Assembly (NCBI RefSeq): GCF_017614965.1
Contig: NZ_WVUG01000004.1
Span: 17,380 to 81,379, forward strand
Reading direction: 5' to 3'
DNA from: Streptomyces griseorubiginosus
GTDB taxonomy: Bacteria > Actinomycetota > Actinomycetes > Streptomycetales > Streptomycetaceae
DNA: 64,000 nucleotides
Below the pieces are notes generated by a model that saw nothing but the letters and a program-made list of their open reading frames with translations, did no database searches and was not told the origin of the DNA. Positions 17,129 through 24,563 of the stretch are shown one piece after another; position 1 is the first letter of the stretch, and each line of letters begins with the position of its first letter. The position numbers and the translations under genes were made by a program.

Positions 17129-17895
17129 GGCTCTCGCTTCTCCGCCGCCAGTTCCAGGATCTCCGCGACCTCCGCGTCCTGGACGCGGGAGTTGCGGTGG
17201 AGCCACCGGACATCCCGGCCGAAGGACCAGGTCAGGGAGGCGAGGGCGATCAGGACGACCGTCAGGGACGCCGTGCTCGGCAGGTAGCCCGAGGCGGACA
17301 GCAGCAGGCAGATGCCCTGCATCGCGGCCACCGTCTTGCGGGCCATGCTCGGCGGGAGTTCGGCGTTCAGCCACGGCCAGACACGGGCCGCGGCCACGAA
17401 GCCGTACCGCATGCCGCCGATCAGCAGGACCCACGGGCCGAACTCCATGGAGACGTACACGCTGAGGACGAGGATCAGGAACGCGTCCACCTCCATGTCG
17501 AAGCGCGCGCCCAGCGGCGTGGACGTGTTCGTGGCGCGGGCGACCTTGCCGTCGACGCCGTCGAGGATCAGCGCGACCGCCGTGAGACCGACGAGGGCGG
17601 TGACCGGCGGGGAGCTCTCGAAGGAGTCCGCGACCAGGGCGGTGACTCCGCCCACCAGGGTCGCGCGGCCGAGCGTCACCCGGTTGGCCGGGCCGAAGGA
17701 ACGCGGCCGGGTGCGGTGCAGTGCCCGGGAGAGCACCGCCCAGGTGGCGACGGCGAAGGCGAGGCCGGTCAGCCAACCCGCCGGCCCCATGCCGATCGCC
17801 GTGCCGAGCAGGGCCAGCAACAGGATCTGAACGCCCGCTCCCACAGCGGTCTCCTGCTGGACCAGCCTCGCGTCGTAAGTGTTGTTCAGGGCCAC
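17116..17895 (-). CDS. CDP-alcohol phosphatidyltransferase family membrane protein
   Basis: A 259-residue integral membrane enzyme. The signature D-G-x2-G-K-x-A-R-x8-G-x3-D-x3-D is visible ([13 protein letters not shown] ... GARFDMEVD, about residues 136-163) and binds the divalent metals and CDP group in this family. Five or six hydrophobic segments flank it. The family makes phospholipids such as phosphatidylinositol or -glycerol phosphate by displacing CMP from a CDP-lipid; the alcohol acceptor cannot be read here. The GTG at 17893-17895 has GGAGGG seven bases upstream, better than the ATG farther out. It is divergent from the dehydrogenase at 18004 and may supply a lipid anchor for that cluster's product (inference). 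Confidence 0.85.
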   Translation of the reverse strand: MALNNTYDARLVQQETAVGAGVQILLLALLGTAIGMGPAGWLTGLAFAVATWAVLSRALHRTRPRSFGPANRVTLGRATLVGGVTALVADSFESSPPVTALVGLTAVALILDGVDGKVARATNTSTPLGARFDMEVDAFLILVLSVYVSMEFGPWVLLIGGMRYGFVAAARVWPWLNAELPPSMARKTVAAMQGICLLLSASGYLPSTASLTVVLIALASLTWSFGRDVRWLHRNSRVQDAEVAEILELAAEKREPVAS

Positions 17896-18003
17896 CGCAC
17901 ACCCTCCGGCCGTATGACAGAGTCGATCAACGCCGCGTACTGTGCGCGGCCTGTGCACACCTCGGTACGTGAACCACTTCCCGATCGTTCAGGAGGACGT
18001 CAG

Positions 18004-18987
18004 ATGAACCTGATCGCCCGCGCGTTCTGGCTCAGCCGTCCGGGAGAGGGCGAGATACGAGACGTCCACCTGCCCGAACCCGGCGAGGGCGAGGTGCTGG
18101 TGCGTTCGCTCTACTCCGGGGTCAGCCGGGGGACGGAGACGCTCGTCTTCCGCGGAGGCGTTCCCCGAAGCCAGCACGCGGCCATGCGGGCGCCGTTCCA
18201 GGAGGGCGACTTCCCCGCCCCCGTGAAGTACGGCTACCTCAGCGTCGGCGTCGTGGAGGCGGGCGCGGCGGACCTGGTCGGGCGGACGGTCTTCTGTCTG
18301 TATCCGCACCAGACGCGGTACGTCGTCCCCGCGTCCGCCGTGACCGTCGTACCGGACACCGTGCCCGCCGAGCGGGCCGTCCTCGCCGGGACGGTGGAGA
18401 CCGCCGTGAACGCGCTGTGGGACGCCGCGCCGCTGGTCGGGGACCGGATCGCCGTGGTGGGTGGGGGCATGGTCGGCTGCTCGGTGGCCGCGCTGCTCGC
18501 CCGCTTCCCGGGCGTCCGCGTCGAGCTGGTGGACGCCGATCCCGGCCGGGCCAAGATCGCCGAGGCGCTCGGGGTCGGCTTCGCGCTGCCCGCCGACGCC
18601 CTCGGCGAGTGCGATCTGGTCGTGCACGCCAGTGCCACCGAGCAGGGGCTCGCCCGGGCCCTGGAGTTGCTCACCTCAGAGGGCACCGTGCTGGAACTGA
18701 GCTGGTACGGCGACCGGCAGGTGGCCCTCCCGCTCGGTGAGGCCTTCCACTCCCGGCGTCTGGTCATCCGCAGCAGCCAGGTCGGCACCGTCTCCCCGGC
18801 CCGCCGCTCCAGCCGCAGCTACGCCGACCGGCTCGCGCTCGCCCTCGATCTGCTCGCCGACCCGGCGCTGGACGCCCTCGTCACCGGGGAGTCCGCCTTC
18901 GAGGAACTGCCGGACGTCCTGCCGATGCTGGCCTCCGGGGAGGTCCCGGCGCTGTGCCACCGGGTCAGGTACGCGGACACAGCCTGA
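18004..18987 (+). CDS. MDR-superfamily zinc-type dehydrogenase
   Basis: A 327-residue medium-chain dehydrogenase/reductase-like protein. It has the GroES-like N-domain ([23 protein letters not shown], about 26-50) and a Rossmann domain ([21 protein letters not shown], about 146-167, then [10 protein letters not shown] with an acidic residue suggesting NAD). The Cys/His zinc ligands of classical alcohol dehydrogenases are not evident: Ser stands at the usual catalytic Cys position in YSGVSRGTE. It resembles threonine-dehydrogenase-like and BchC-like enzymes. AGGAGG is 7 bases before the ATG. It opens the plus-strand cluster and probably oxidises or reduces a sugar or pterin side chain, which is an inference. 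Confidence 0.8.
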   Translation: MNLIARAFWLSRPGEGEIRDVHLPEPGEGEVLVRSLYSGVSRGTETLVFRGGVPRSQHAAMRAPFQEGDFPAPVKYGYLSVGVVEAGAADLVGRTVFCLYPHQTRYVVPASAVTVVPDTVPAERAVLAGTVETAVNALWDAAPLVGDRIAVVGGGMVGCSVAALLARFPGVRVELVDADPGRAKIAEALGVGFALPADALGECDLVVHASATEQGLARALELLTSEGTVLELSWYGDRQVALPLGEAFHSRRLVIRSSQVGTVSPARRSSRSYADRLALALDLLADPALDALVTGESAFEELPDVLPMLASGEVPALCHRVRYADTA

Positions 18988-19151
18988 CGGAGTCGTTCAA
19001 TCCGGGACGACTTTCGGCCACGCAAGACCGCCTGACCTGAGAAAAGGGTGAGCCGGGGCTGAACACGGGGAACCGAAGAGCCGTACTACACGGCATCCCC
19101 CGGCGGCCAACGGCCGGGGGACCAGACGCGCCGCACCTGGAGGGTCGTCCG
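18988..19151 (+). promoter_or_regulatory. leader with two consecutive hairpins before the PTPS-like gene
   Basis: The 164-base gap has a small hairpin (GCCGT 19080-19084 with ACGGC 19090-19094) followed at once by a GC-rich one (CCCCCGGC 19097-19104 with GCCGGGGG 19113-19120). The second ends about 31 bases before the TTG start. The motif GGCTGAACACGGGGAACC lies upstream. This could be an attenuator, a processed operon leader or a terminator of the dehydrogenase transcript. I could not match it to a named riboswitch. Confidence 0.35.
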
Positions 19152-19550
19152 TTGTTCAGTGTCACCGTCCGCGATCACATCATGATCGCCCACAGCTTCC
19201 GCGGCGAGGTCTTCGGACCCGCGCAGCGCCTGCACGGAGCGACGTTCCTGGTGGACGCCACCTTCCGGCGCGAGCAGCTGGACGACGACAACATCGTCGT
19301 CGACATCGGACTGGCCACCCAGGAACTCGGCGCCGTCGTCAGCGAGCTGAACTACAGAAACCTCGACGACGAACCCGCCTTCGCCGGGACCAACACCTCC
19401 ACGGAGTTCCTCGCCAAGGTCATCGCCGACCGGCTGGCCGAGCGCATCGAGAAGGGCGCGCTCGGTGAGGGCGCCAAGGGCATCGCCCGGATCGCCGTCA
19501 CCCTGCACGAGTCGCACATCGCCTGGGCGAGTTACGAGCGTGCCCTGTGA
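19152..19550 (+). CDS. 6-pyruvoyltetrahydropterin synthase (PTPS/QueD) homologue lacking catalytic residues
   Basis: A 132-residue T-fold protein, the length and pattern of PTPS/QueD. Of the three zinc-ligand histidines, H14 and H28 are present but the third (second His of HGH) is Ala30. The catalytic Cys position holds Ala24, and the protein has no Cys at all. The Asp-His dyad is replaced by Asn67-Tyr68, while the pterin-anchoring Glu near the end ([12 protein letters not shown]120) is kept. It should bind a pterin or pyrimidine ring but cannot do normal PTPS chemistry. The S. coelicolor counterpart, which I recall as SCO6650, has a published structure. TTG start with GGAGGG 7 bases upstream; the stop overlaps the next start by 4 bases. 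Confidence 0.85.
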   Translation: MFSVTVRDHIMIAHSFRGEVFGPAQRLHGATFLVDATFRREQLDDDNIVVDIGLATQELGAVVSELNYRNLDDEPAFAGTNTSTEFLAKVIADRLAERIEKGALGEGAKGIARIAVTLHESHIAWASYERAL

Positions 19551-20737
19551 CCGACGTGACCCTGGAGAAGGTGGGGAACCCGGCGCTGGGCTATGTGCCC
19601 GTGCAGCACGCCGCCGTCAAGAAGGCCGAGATCCTCACCATGTCCCTGCGTTCCGTGCACTTCGTCATGCCGGGCGGTGTCGACGATCCGGCCGCGCCGA
19701 GCGGCGGCAACGCCTACGACCGGCGGGTGAGCCTGGATCTGCCCGGTTTCGGCTGGCAGGTCCACAAGCACGCGGTGGCCGGCGAGTGGCCCCGGCCCGG
19801 GGCGGCGGCCCGCGAGGAACTGGCACGGACGCTGCGCCAGTTCCCCGACGGGGCGGTCGTCCTGCTGGACGGGATCGTCGCCTGCGGGGTGCCCGAGATC
19901 GTCGTACCGGAAACGGAGCGGCTGAATCTCGCCGTGCTGGTGCATCTGCCGCTCGGTGACGAGACGGGCCTCGAGCCCGCGGTGGCCGCCGAGCTGGACG
20001 CCAAGGAGCGGGACGTGCTGCGGGCCGTGCCCGCGGTCGTCGCCACCAGCGACTGGGCGGTCCGCCGGCTCGTCTCGCACCACGGGCTCGCCCCCGAGCG
20101 GGTCCATGTCGCCGCCCCCGGCGCCGACATCGCGCCCCTCGCCTCCGGCACCGACGGTGTCTCGCGGCTGCTGTGCGTGGCCGCGGTGACCCCGCGCAAG
20201 GGGCAGCACCGGCTGGTGCAGGCGCTGGCCGCGGCGGCCGACCTGCCGTGGAGCTGCGTGTGCGTCGGCGGACTCGGGCAGGACCCGGAGTACGTCGCCC
20301 ATCTGCGGCAGCTGATCAGGGAGAACGGTCTGGAGGGCCGTATCGAGCTGGCGGGGCCGCGGGCCGGTGCCGAGCTGGACGCCAGCTACCACGCCGCCGA
20401 CCTGATGGTGCTGACCTCCTACGCGGAGACGTACGGCATGGCGGTCACCGAGGCCCTGGCACGCGGCATCCCGGTGCTCGCGACGGACGTCGGGGGCCTG
20501 CCCGAGGCGGTCGGCCGCGCCCCCGACGGCGGGGTGCCCGGCATCCTCGTGCCGCCGGAGGACCCCGCCGCCCTCGCCGCCGAACTGCGCGGCTGGTTCG
20601 GCGAGGCCGATGTACGACGCCGGCTGAAGGCCGCCGCCCGGGGCCGGCGGGCCGCCCTGGACGGCTGGGCGACCACGGCCCGCAGCCTCGCCGGAGTACT
20701 GGGCCGGCTGCCGAGCGAACCCAGGAGGGCGGCATGA
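19547..20737 (+). CDS. GT4-family glycosyltransferase
   Basis: A 396-residue GT-B fold enzyme. The N-terminal domain begins [26 protein letters not shown] (about 35-60), which holds the glycine-rich acceptor/donor loop. The C-domain has [19 protein letters not shown] (about 208) and the E-x7-E element at [21 protein letters not shown] (about 292-312) that binds the nucleotide sugar. GT4 enzymes are retaining transferases and often act on lipids or secondary metabolites. Its GTG start lies in the stop of the PTPS-like gene (GTGA). An ATG at 19640 that skips 31 residues is an alternative start, since the conserved fold starts just after it. The product of the pterin-like pathway is the obvious acceptor candidate. 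Confidence 0.88.
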   Translation: MTDVTLEKVGNPALGYVPVQHAAVKKAEILTMSLRSVHFVMPGGVDDPAAPSGGNAYDRRVSLDLPGFGWQVHKHAVAGEWPRPGAAAREELARTLRQFPDGAVVLLDGIVACGVPEIVVPETERLNLAVLVHLPLGDETGLEPAVAAELDAKERDVLRAVPAVVATSDWAVRRLVSHHGLAPERVHVAAPGADIAPLASGTDGVSRLLCVAAVTPRKGQHRLVQALAAAADLPWSCVCVGGLGQDPEYVAHLRQLIRENGLEGRIELAGPRAGAELDASYHAADLMVLTSYAETYGMAVTEALARGIPVLATDVGGLPEAVGRAPDGGVPGILVPPEDPAALAAELRGWFGEADVRRRLKAAARGRRAALDGWATTARSLAGVLGRLPSEPRRAA

Positions 20738-21840
20738 GCAGGACCGCACCGGCGCAGACCGGCGGAAAGATCCCGGCACAGCCGGGTCCGAGGCAAATGG
20801 TTCGGGGGCAGCAGATGGCAACGCAGGCGGCGGACACCCGCACGAACGCACAGGACCGGACGGCCGCGACGGACACCGGGCGACAGCCGGACGCGCCCGG
20901 TGGCAGCCTGGTGGCGGACGCCGCCGCGCAGGGCGTGATCCCCGGTGCCGGGCCCGTCCCGGGGGCCGGGGAGCGGGCCACCGTGCGGTTGCGGGAGACC
21001 GGGCCGGACGAGCCGCCGCGCTACGCGCCCGAGTGGCTGGAACTGCGGGAGCCCGCCGACGCCGGGGCCCGGGCGCACGATCTGCTGGACCCGCTGCGGA
21101 TCCGGCTCGCCAACCTGCCCGGCAAGGCCGGGTACGTCATCCACGACCTTGGCTGCGGCACCGGCTCGATGGGCCGCTGGCTCGCGCCCCGCCTCGACGG
21201 CGCCCAGCACTGGATCCTGCACGACCGCGACCCCTACCTGCTGCACTTCGCCGCCGTCGCCTCCCCCCGCTCGGCCGCCGACGGCAGCCGGGTCACCGTC
21301 GAGACCCGGCGCGGCGACGTCGCCCGGCTCACCCCGGACGCCCTCGCCGGCGCCTCCCTGGTGACCGCCTCGGCCCTGCTCGACGTCCTCACCCGCGAGG
21401 AGATCGACACCCTCGCCGCCGCCTGCACCGGCGCGGGCTCCCCGGCCCTGCTGACCCTCTCGGTCGCGGGCCGCGTCGAACTCTCCCCGCCCGATCCGAT
21501 GGACGAGGAGATCATGGAGGCCTTCAACGCCCACCAGCGCCGCGACGGGCTGCTCGGCCCGGACGCGGTCACGGTGGCCTGCGAGGCCTTCTCGGAGCGG
21601 GGCGCCACGGTACGGGTCAACCCGAGCCCCTGGCGGCTCGGCCCCGGCGAGGCGGCGCTGACCGCCCAGTGGCTGCGCGGCTGGGTCGGCGCGGCCGTCG
21701 AGGAGCGCCCGGAGCTGGCAGCGCGCGCAGAACGGTATCTGCACGACCGGCTGGCCGCCTGCGAGGCCGGCGAGCTCCGCGTCACCGTCCACCACAGCGA
21801 CCTGCTGGCGCTGTCCCGGCCGGTGGGCGGGGCGTCATGA
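20734..21840 (+). CDS. SAM-dependent methyltransferase with disordered N-terminus
   Basis: A 368-residue protein. Residues 1-85 are rich in Gln, Thr, Ala and Pro and look disordered. A class I SAM-binding domain follows, with motif I DLGCGTGSMGRWL (about 137-149), an acidic residue at the end of strand 2 (LHDRDPYLLHF) and ALLDVLTREE (motif III/IV area). No typical RNA or DNA methyltransferase motif is visible, so a small molecule or glycoside substrate is likely. Start and stop overlap both neighbours by 4 bases (ATGA), so it is translationally coupled to the glycosyltransferase and to the membrane protein. Confidence 0.85.
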   Translation: MSRTAPAQTGGKIPAQPGPRQMVRGQQMATQAADTRTNAQDRTAATDTGRQPDAPGGSLVADAAAQGVIPGAGPVPGAGERATVRLRETGPDEPPRYAPEWLELREPADAGARAHDLLDPLRIRLANLPGKAGYVIHDLGCGTGSMGRWLAPRLDGAQHWILHDRDPYLLHFAAVASPRSAADGSRVTVETRRGDVARLTPDALAGASLVTASALLDVLTREEIDTLAAACTGAGSPALLTLSVAGRVELSPPDPMDEEIMEAFNAHQRRDGLLGPDAVTVACEAFSERGATVRVNPSPWRLGPGEAALTAQWLRGWVGAAVEERPELAARAERYLHDRLAACEAGELRVTVHHSDLLALSRPVGGAS

Positions 21841-23222
21841 GCGTCGAGACGGTGCGGGCGTTCGTGGTGCGCGGCGCGACGAAGACCGGGCGGGACGTGG
21901 ACGTCGTGTCCGGGGGCCGGACAAGTGTGGGCGCCGAAGGTCCCGCCCTTCGGGCACCGGCGGGCGTGCCGTCCGTCGTGGTCGAGGTGTGGGAGGACGG
22001 CGAGGACTGTCTCGCGGCGCGCGACGCGGCCCTGCGGGCGCGGGCCGGTGAACTCGCCGTCTCCGCGGACCGCATCGGCGTGATCGTCTCCTCCGCGCGG
22101 ACCGGAACCCCGTCCGCCGCGCCCTGGTGGCGGAGCCTCCTGAACCGCCTCAACTCCCGTGTTCTGCGTACCCACTTCGGCTCGGTCGCCGGGGCCGTCA
22201 TCCTCGGCGCCCTGCTGTGGCATCTCGGCACCGGGGTGCTGCTGGACGGGCTGCGGCGGATCGACGCCACGACGCTGGTGCTGTCCCTCGTGATCGGCGC
22301 CGTCACCACCGTGCTCAGCGCCTGGCGTTGGGCGCTGGTGGCCCGCGGGCTCAGGATCGAACTGCCGCTCGGCGCGGCCGTCGCCGACTACTACCGCGCC
22401 CTGTTCCTGAACGCAGCCCTGCCCGGCGGTGTCCTCGGGGACGTGCACCGGGCGGTGCGGCACGGGAAGGACGCCGGTGACCTCGGCCGCGGTGTGCGCA
22501 CGGTGGTGCTCGAACGGGTCGCCGGACAGATCGCGCTGGCCGTCGTCGGTGGCGCGGTGCTGCTGACCCTGCCGTCCCCGGTGCGGGCCGAGGTGCGCAG
22601 CTTCGCCCCGCTGGTCGCGCTCGCCGTGGTGGGAGCGCTCGCCGTCGTCCTGGCGCTGCGGATGAACCGGGCGCCCTCCCGCCGCGGCCGCGCCCTGCGC
22701 GCGACGCTCGCCGAGGCCCGCGAGGGATTGTTCTCCCGCCGTAACGGGCCCGGAGTCGCCCTCTCCTCGCTGATCGTCATCGCCGGACACCTCGCCATGT
22801 TCGTGCTCGCCGCCCGCGTCGCCGGCTCCGGCGCCTCCGTCGCCGTCCTGCTGCCGCTGGCCGTGCTGGCGCTGCTCGCCATGGGCATCCCGCTGAACGT
22901 CGGCGGTTTCGGGCCCCGCGAGGGCGCCACCGCCTGGGCGTTCGGCGCGGCCGGACTCGGCGCGAGCAGCGGCGTGGCCGTCGCCGTGGTCTACGGCGTG
23001 CTCAGCTTCGTCGCCGCACTGCCCGGCGCGGCCGTCCTCGTCGCCCGCTGGTACGAGGGCCTGCGCGCCGGGACCGACGCCGGTGCCGGCTACCCGCGGT
23101 CGTCCGCCGACGTGAGCAGCGAGAAATACGCGCCGAAGGAATCCGCGAGGCTCGCCAGCAGTTCCTTCCCCTTTTCCGCGGAACCGAGCGACGGGCGTCC
23201 GATGACGCCCGAATCGGTATAG
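21837..23222 (+). CDS. flippase-like membrane protein (UPF0104/LPG_synthase_TM type) with N-terminal extension
   Basis: A 461-residue protein. The first about 95 residues are soluble and unfamiliar (VRAFVVRGATKTGRDVDVVSGG...). From about 115 on there are at least seven membrane helices with DYYRALFLNAALPGGVLGDVHRA (about 180-203) and PLNVGGFGPREGA (about 351-363), hallmarks of the UPF0104/AglD-YbhN flippase-like family next to MprF-type flippases. It would move or modify a lipid-linked product across the membrane. The last 44 codons lie antisense to the end of the creatininase-like gene (133-base convergent overlap) and are hydrophilic, so the tail may be a late extension after loss of a stop. 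Confidence 0.8.
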   Translation: MSVETVRAFVVRGATKTGRDVDVVSGGRTSVGAEGPALRAPAGVPSVVVEVWEDGEDCLAARDAALRARAGELAVSADRIGVIVSSARTGTPSAAPWWRSLLNRLNSRVLRTHFGSVAGAVILGALLWHLGTGVLLDGLRRIDATTLVLSLVIGAVTTVLSAWRWALVARGLRIELPLGAAVADYYRALFLNAALPGGVLGDVHRAVRHGKDAGDLGRGVRTVVLERVAGQIALAVVGGAVLLTLPSPVRAEVRSFAPLVALAVVGALAVVLALRMNRAPSRRGRALRATLAEAREGLFSRRNGPGVALSSLIVIAGHLAMFVLAARVAGSGASVAVLLPLAVLALLAMGIPLNVGGFGPREGATAWAFGAAGLGASSGVAVAVVYGVLSFVAALPGAAVLVARWYEGLRAGTDAGAGYPRSSADVSSEKYAPKESARLASSSFPFSAEPSDGRPMTPESV

Positions 23223-23854
23223 CCGGACATACCGAGGGTGAGCAGATGGCGACGGTCGTCCGCGACGAAATCGGAGGTCTCATAACCGGGCCGGAGGAAT
23301 TCCGGGTGAGCGTGCAGAAGGACGGAGGTCTCGATTTCTCCCGCGTGCATGTCGGTCAGCAGCGAGGTGGTGACCCCCGCCCGCTGCCGAGCCGCTTCCC
23401 AGTCCTCGGCGGCCGGGAACAGCGCCATGCGCTCGCCGCGCGCGGAGGCTTCCTGGACGACGTTTCCCAGCACGTAGTTGCCGCCGTGCCCGTTGACGAC
23501 CACCAGGACGTCGACGCCGGAGCGGCGCAGCGAGTCCGCAATGTCCCGAACCACCGCGTGGAGGGTCACCGAGGAGATGCTGACGGTACCGGGCCAGGCC
23601 GCGTGCTCGTGCGAGCAGGAGATCGTCACCGGAGGCAGGAGGTGCACCGGGTACGCCGCGGCGATCTCCCGGGCCACGGCACACGCGACCAGCGTGTCGG
23701 TCGCCAGCGGAAGGAACGGACCGTGCTGTTCGAAGCTGCCCACCGGAAGGACGGCGACCTGCGTTGAGACACCCGCCGCTCTGGTCCGTACCTCTTCCGT
23801 AGTGTCCGCCGGCACCAGCCCGTCCGCCGCCGTACGCGCGCCCGAACCACTCAT
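23090..23854 (-). CDS. creatininase-family amidohydrolase (ArfB-like formamide hydrolase candidate)
   Basis: A 254-residue enzyme of the creatininase superfamily. Metal ligands are visible at E42 and H44 in VGSFEQHG, D53 in LATDT, H123 in VNGHGGN, and H170/E173 in DMHAGEIETS. This layout is shared with ArfB, the archaeal hydrolase that removes the formyl group from FAPy made by GTP cyclohydrolase III, and with MftE. Here it starts 38 bases from a GTP cyclohydrolase II homologue predicted to release FAPy, so deformylation of FAPy is the natural hypothesis. Creatininase activity itself is unlikely in this setting. It is divergent from that gene and overlaps the membrane protein gene by 133 bases at the 3' ends. 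Confidence 0.82.
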   Translation of the reverse strand: MSGSGARTAADGLVPADTTEEVRTRAAGVSTQVAVLPVGSFEQHGPFLPLATDTLVACAVAREIAAAYPVHLLPPVTISCSHEHAAWPGTVSISSVTLHAVVRDIADSLRRSGVDVLVVVNGHGGNYVLGNVVQEASARGERMALFPAAEDWEAARQRAGVTTSLLTDMHAGEIETSVLLHAHPEFLRPGYETSDFVADDRRHLLTLGMSGYTDSGVIGRPSLGSAEKGKELLASLADSFGAYFSLLTSADDRG

Positions 23855-23892
23855 TTCTTCACGGCCTTTCGTCTCTGTTTAGGAATCAGATC

Positions 23893-24552
23893 ATGACAGA
23901 TAAAATCGGCGTCCTCGGCAAGAAGTCCCCGCAGCGCACGGGTGTGGAACGGATCGTGAATGCACCGCTGCCCACGGTGTACGGGCAATTCCGGGCGGTG
24001 GGCTACATGGATCACGACCGCGGTGACGAACAAGTCGCCCTGGTGTACGGCGAGATCGGCACGGACGACGTTCTCACGCGGCTGCATTCCGAGTGCCTGA
24101 CCGGTGACGCGTTCGGCTCCCAGCACTGCGAGTGCGGCGACCAGCTGGCCTCCGCGCTGAAGGCCGTCGTCGCCGAAGGCAGCGGCATCGTCGTGTACTT
24201 GAGGGGCCACGAAGGCCGCGGCATCGGTCTGCTGGCCAAGCTGAGGGCGATGGCGCTGCAGGCGGAGGGCCTGGACACGGTCGAGGCGAACCTGGCGCTC
24301 GGACTGCCGGTGGACGCCCGGGACTACGGCGTCGCCGCGGAGATCCTGCACGACCTGGGCGTGAACTCGGTCCGTCTGATGTCCAACAACCCGCGCAAGC
24401 GCGAGGCGTTGCTGCAGCACGGCATCAAGGTCGCCGAAACGGTCCCGCTGCTGATCCAGCCGTGCGAGAGCAACATCACCTACCTGCGCACCAAGCGGGA
24501 ACGGCTCGATCATGTGCTGCCGCACCTGGACGCCGTGGCCCACCTCTCCTGA
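23893..24552 (+). CDS. GTP cyclohydrolase II homologue with Tyr-to-Met change (FAPy-forming type)
   Basis: A 219-residue RibA domain without a RibB partner domain. Zinc ligands C68, C79 and C81 (HSECLTGDAFGSQHCECG) and the GTP-binding HEGRGIGL loop are intact. The Tyr of the RAYALQ motif (Tyr105 in E. coli RibA) is Met120 here (RAMALQ). As I recall, S. coelicolor SCO6655 carries the same Met120 and stops at 2-amino-5-formylamino-6-ribosylaminopyrimidinone phosphate (FAPy) instead of losing the formyl carbon. The gene is therefore probably not for riboflavin supply but for the adjoining specialised cluster. AGGA precedes the ATG. The flavin-oxidase gene begins 11 bases after the stop. Confidence 0.88.
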   Translation: MTDKIGVLGKKSPQRTGVERIVNAPLPTVYGQFRAVGYMDHDRGDEQVALVYGEIGTDDVLTRLHSECLTGDAFGSQHCECGDQLASALKAVVAEGSGIVVYLRGHEGRGIGLLAKLRAMALQAEGLDTVEANLALGLPVDARDYGVAAEILHDLGVNSVRLMSNNPRKREALLQHGIKVAETVPLLIQPCESNITYLRTKRERLDHVLPHLDAVAHLS

Positions 24553-24563
24553 GCGCGGTGCGG

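Noticed and set aside
18988..19151. ydaO (c-di-AMP) or another named riboswitch
   Set aside because: Only short fragments such as GGGGAACC recall ydaO. The conserved core and order of motifs are missing, so I list it only as an unassigned leader.
23893..24552. ordinary riboflavin ribA
   Set aside because: The key Tyr is Met, no other rib genes are adjacent, and the neighbours form a different pathway.
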